Assembly: GCA_002293265.1 (NCBI GenBank)
Contig: DBCW01000059.1
Coordinates: 1 to 5,847 of the forward strand
Source: Eggerthellales bacterium UBA948
Lineage (GTDB): Bacteria; Actinomycetota; Coriobacteriia; Coriobacteriales; UBA8131
Reading direction: 5' to 3'
DNA: 5,847 bases
Shown: piece after piece, positions 4,858-5,847 of the stretch
Position numbering within the stretch: position 1 is the first letter of the stretch
How the letters are laid out: the number at the start of each line of letters is the position of its first letter
Notes under the pieces: model-generated
Told to the model about the DNA's origin: nothing
What the model saw: only the letters and a program-made list of their open reading frames with translations
Database searches by the model: none
Position numbers and translations under genes: made by a program

Positions 4858-5847
4858 TTACGATGGCCAAGGCTCGGTTGCGACCTTTTCAAATTCCATG
4901 TCGCTAATCTGTTCGCGTAACCAAGCTATTGTATTGCCGTCGCTGATATATTGAAGAGCCTCCAGCTTTTCCATTGCCAGATTAACTCTGTGGATATTAT
5001 ATTCCGCACATCCCTTACGTACCTCCTCCAGTAAGGCTTCATCCGGCTTTTCCGCCAAAGGCTTTTCTGCCGAGCCAAAAAAACTCTTAAGAGCAGCATC
5101 AATGCTTTGAAGCAATTTGTCAATACTCTCTTCTAAAGCAGATTGACCATTTTTGACTAACTCAATTTCACCACGCTTCGCAGCAAGCTCCTGTTCTTTC
5201 GCAAGCTTGCCTACCTCGTTAGCAAAAATTCCGTAACTTGACCCTTTTATACCGTGCACTAAAACGGCATAATTCTCCAGATCCCCATCATGCAAGTTCT
5301 GTTGCAATTCTTTAACCAGTTTGTCGGTATTCGCTAAATAAGACCTTAAAACCTTAAACAGCACATTCTTGTCACCGCCAAAATTTTCCAGGCATTTTTT
5401 GACATCTATTCCCTCGATGATCAGATCAGTATCTCCTTGCTCAAAATCAGCAGGCTTATACGCAGAGTATTGATCGACACTGTGTTCTTTTTTCAACCAC
5501 TGATGCACGATTTTATCAAGCCTCCCCATGTCGATTGGTTTAGGCAAAAATGCCTGAAACCCGGATCTAAGAAACATCTCTTCGCTGCCAAAAACTGCAT
5601 TAGCGGTAAGTGCAATTATCGGGATATTTTGTGCATAGTCTGTTCCGATATCGCTTCGGATCAATCTAACGGCTTCTACACCATCCATACCGGGCATCAT
5701 ATGATCCATAAAAATTGCGTCGTAACGAGGGCTTTCCTCTGTGATGATTGCAATGGCTTCCGGGCCGCTCAACACGCAGTCGATCTGCAGTTCATAGGGC
5801 TTCAGCATGCCCTTGGCCACATCCAGGTTGGTGGCGATATCGTCCAC
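4858..5847 (-). CDS. Hybrid sensor histidine kinase, C-terminal part (receiver + HPt), truncated by window edge
   Basis: The 329 visible residues are the C-terminus of a larger phosphorelay protein. The frame is open to the window end, and its first codon GTG is the Val of the receiver VDD motif, not a start. The receiver (1-118) has the acidic pair Asp2-Asp3, phosphoacceptor Asp48 in IFMDHMMPGMDG, Thr81 in ALTAN and Lys103 in LPKP. The HPt domain (about 150-250) has phosphorylatable His198 in VLVHGIKGSS, with the HxxKG pattern. A further helical tail (about 265-329, including WLREQISDMEFEKVA) follows, as in many anaerobe hybrid kinases. The sensor and kinase core should lie upstream, beyond the window. 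With both receiver and HPt, phosphate probably passes His-Asp-His to a separate response regulator, which is not present here. It ends in TAA 85 nt before the ABC-F gene. Confidence 0.92.
   Translation of the reverse strand: MDDIATNLDVAKGMLKPYELQIDCVLSGPEAIAIITEESPRYDAIFMDHMMPGMDGVEAVRLIRSDIGTDYAQNIPIIALTANAVFGSEEMFLRSGFQAFLPKPIDMGRLDKIVHQWLKKEHSVDQYSAYKPADFEQGDTDLIIEGIDVKKCLENFGGDKNVLFKVLRSYLANTDKLVKELQQNLHDGDLENYAVLVHGIKGSSYGIFANEVGKLAKEQELAAKRGEIELVKNGQSALEESIDKLLQSIDAALKSFFGSAEKPLAEKPDEALLEEVRKGCAEYNIHRVNLAMEKLEALQYISDGNTIAWLREQISDMEFEKVATEPWPS

Overview
The window reads as a chromosomal segment of a Gram-positive anaerobe, most likely class Coriobacteriia (Actinobacteria) or a Clostridia-like Firmicute. 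This placement is inferred from a REC-HPt hybrid-kinase C-terminus of the type common in those groups, a DUF4417 gene, a tRNA with encoded CCA, mid-40s %GC by eye, and extended -10 promoters of which one appears to give a leaderless mRNA. No marker gene fixes the genus. Every recognised gene lies on the minus strand, so transcription runs from high to low coordinates.

Layout from the upstream (right) end: (1) 5847-4858 is the C-terminal part of a hybrid sensor histidine kinase (receiver, HPt, extra helical tail), cut by the window edge. (2) An 85-bp gap holds an 8-bp-stem hairpin next to the ribosome binding site of (3) an ABC-F ATPase at 4772-3270, a soluble twin-ATPase protein of the translation-factor/ribosome-protection superfamily. 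(4) At 3221-1855 is a tight cluster of a two-TM mini-protein, a membrane-anchored alpha/beta hydrolase and a three-TM small protein. The first pair is separated by one in-frame TAG plus a few codons, and the second pair overlaps by ATGA. (5) tRNA-Pro(UGG) at 1759-1683 has its own extended -10 promoter and a weak terminator-like hairpin downstream. (6) At 1427-200, on the 3' side of the tRNA, is a compact accessory module: DUF4417 protein, BrnT-like toxin and BrnA-like CopG antitoxin, with a 3-nt gap and then a 17-nt overlap. (7) Positions 1-199 hold no confident gene, only a doubtful 41-codon ORF and an AT-rich palindrome.

How the genes may work together: BrnT and BrnA form a type II toxin-antitoxin pair (RNase toxin neutralised by a DNA-binding antitoxin). 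Here it appears to be driven from a promoter in front of the DUF4417 gene. The BrnT start codon is in the same frame as DUF4417 and separated from it only by TAA TCC. BrnT also carries an unusual GC-rich, Gly/Arg-rich N-terminal extension, which suggests a joined or split gene arrangement. This three-gene cassette beside a tRNA 3' end is the most unusual part of the window. The hydrolase cluster looks like a separate membrane-associated operon of unknown substrate. The kinase fragment and the ABC-F gene have no visible functional link to it.
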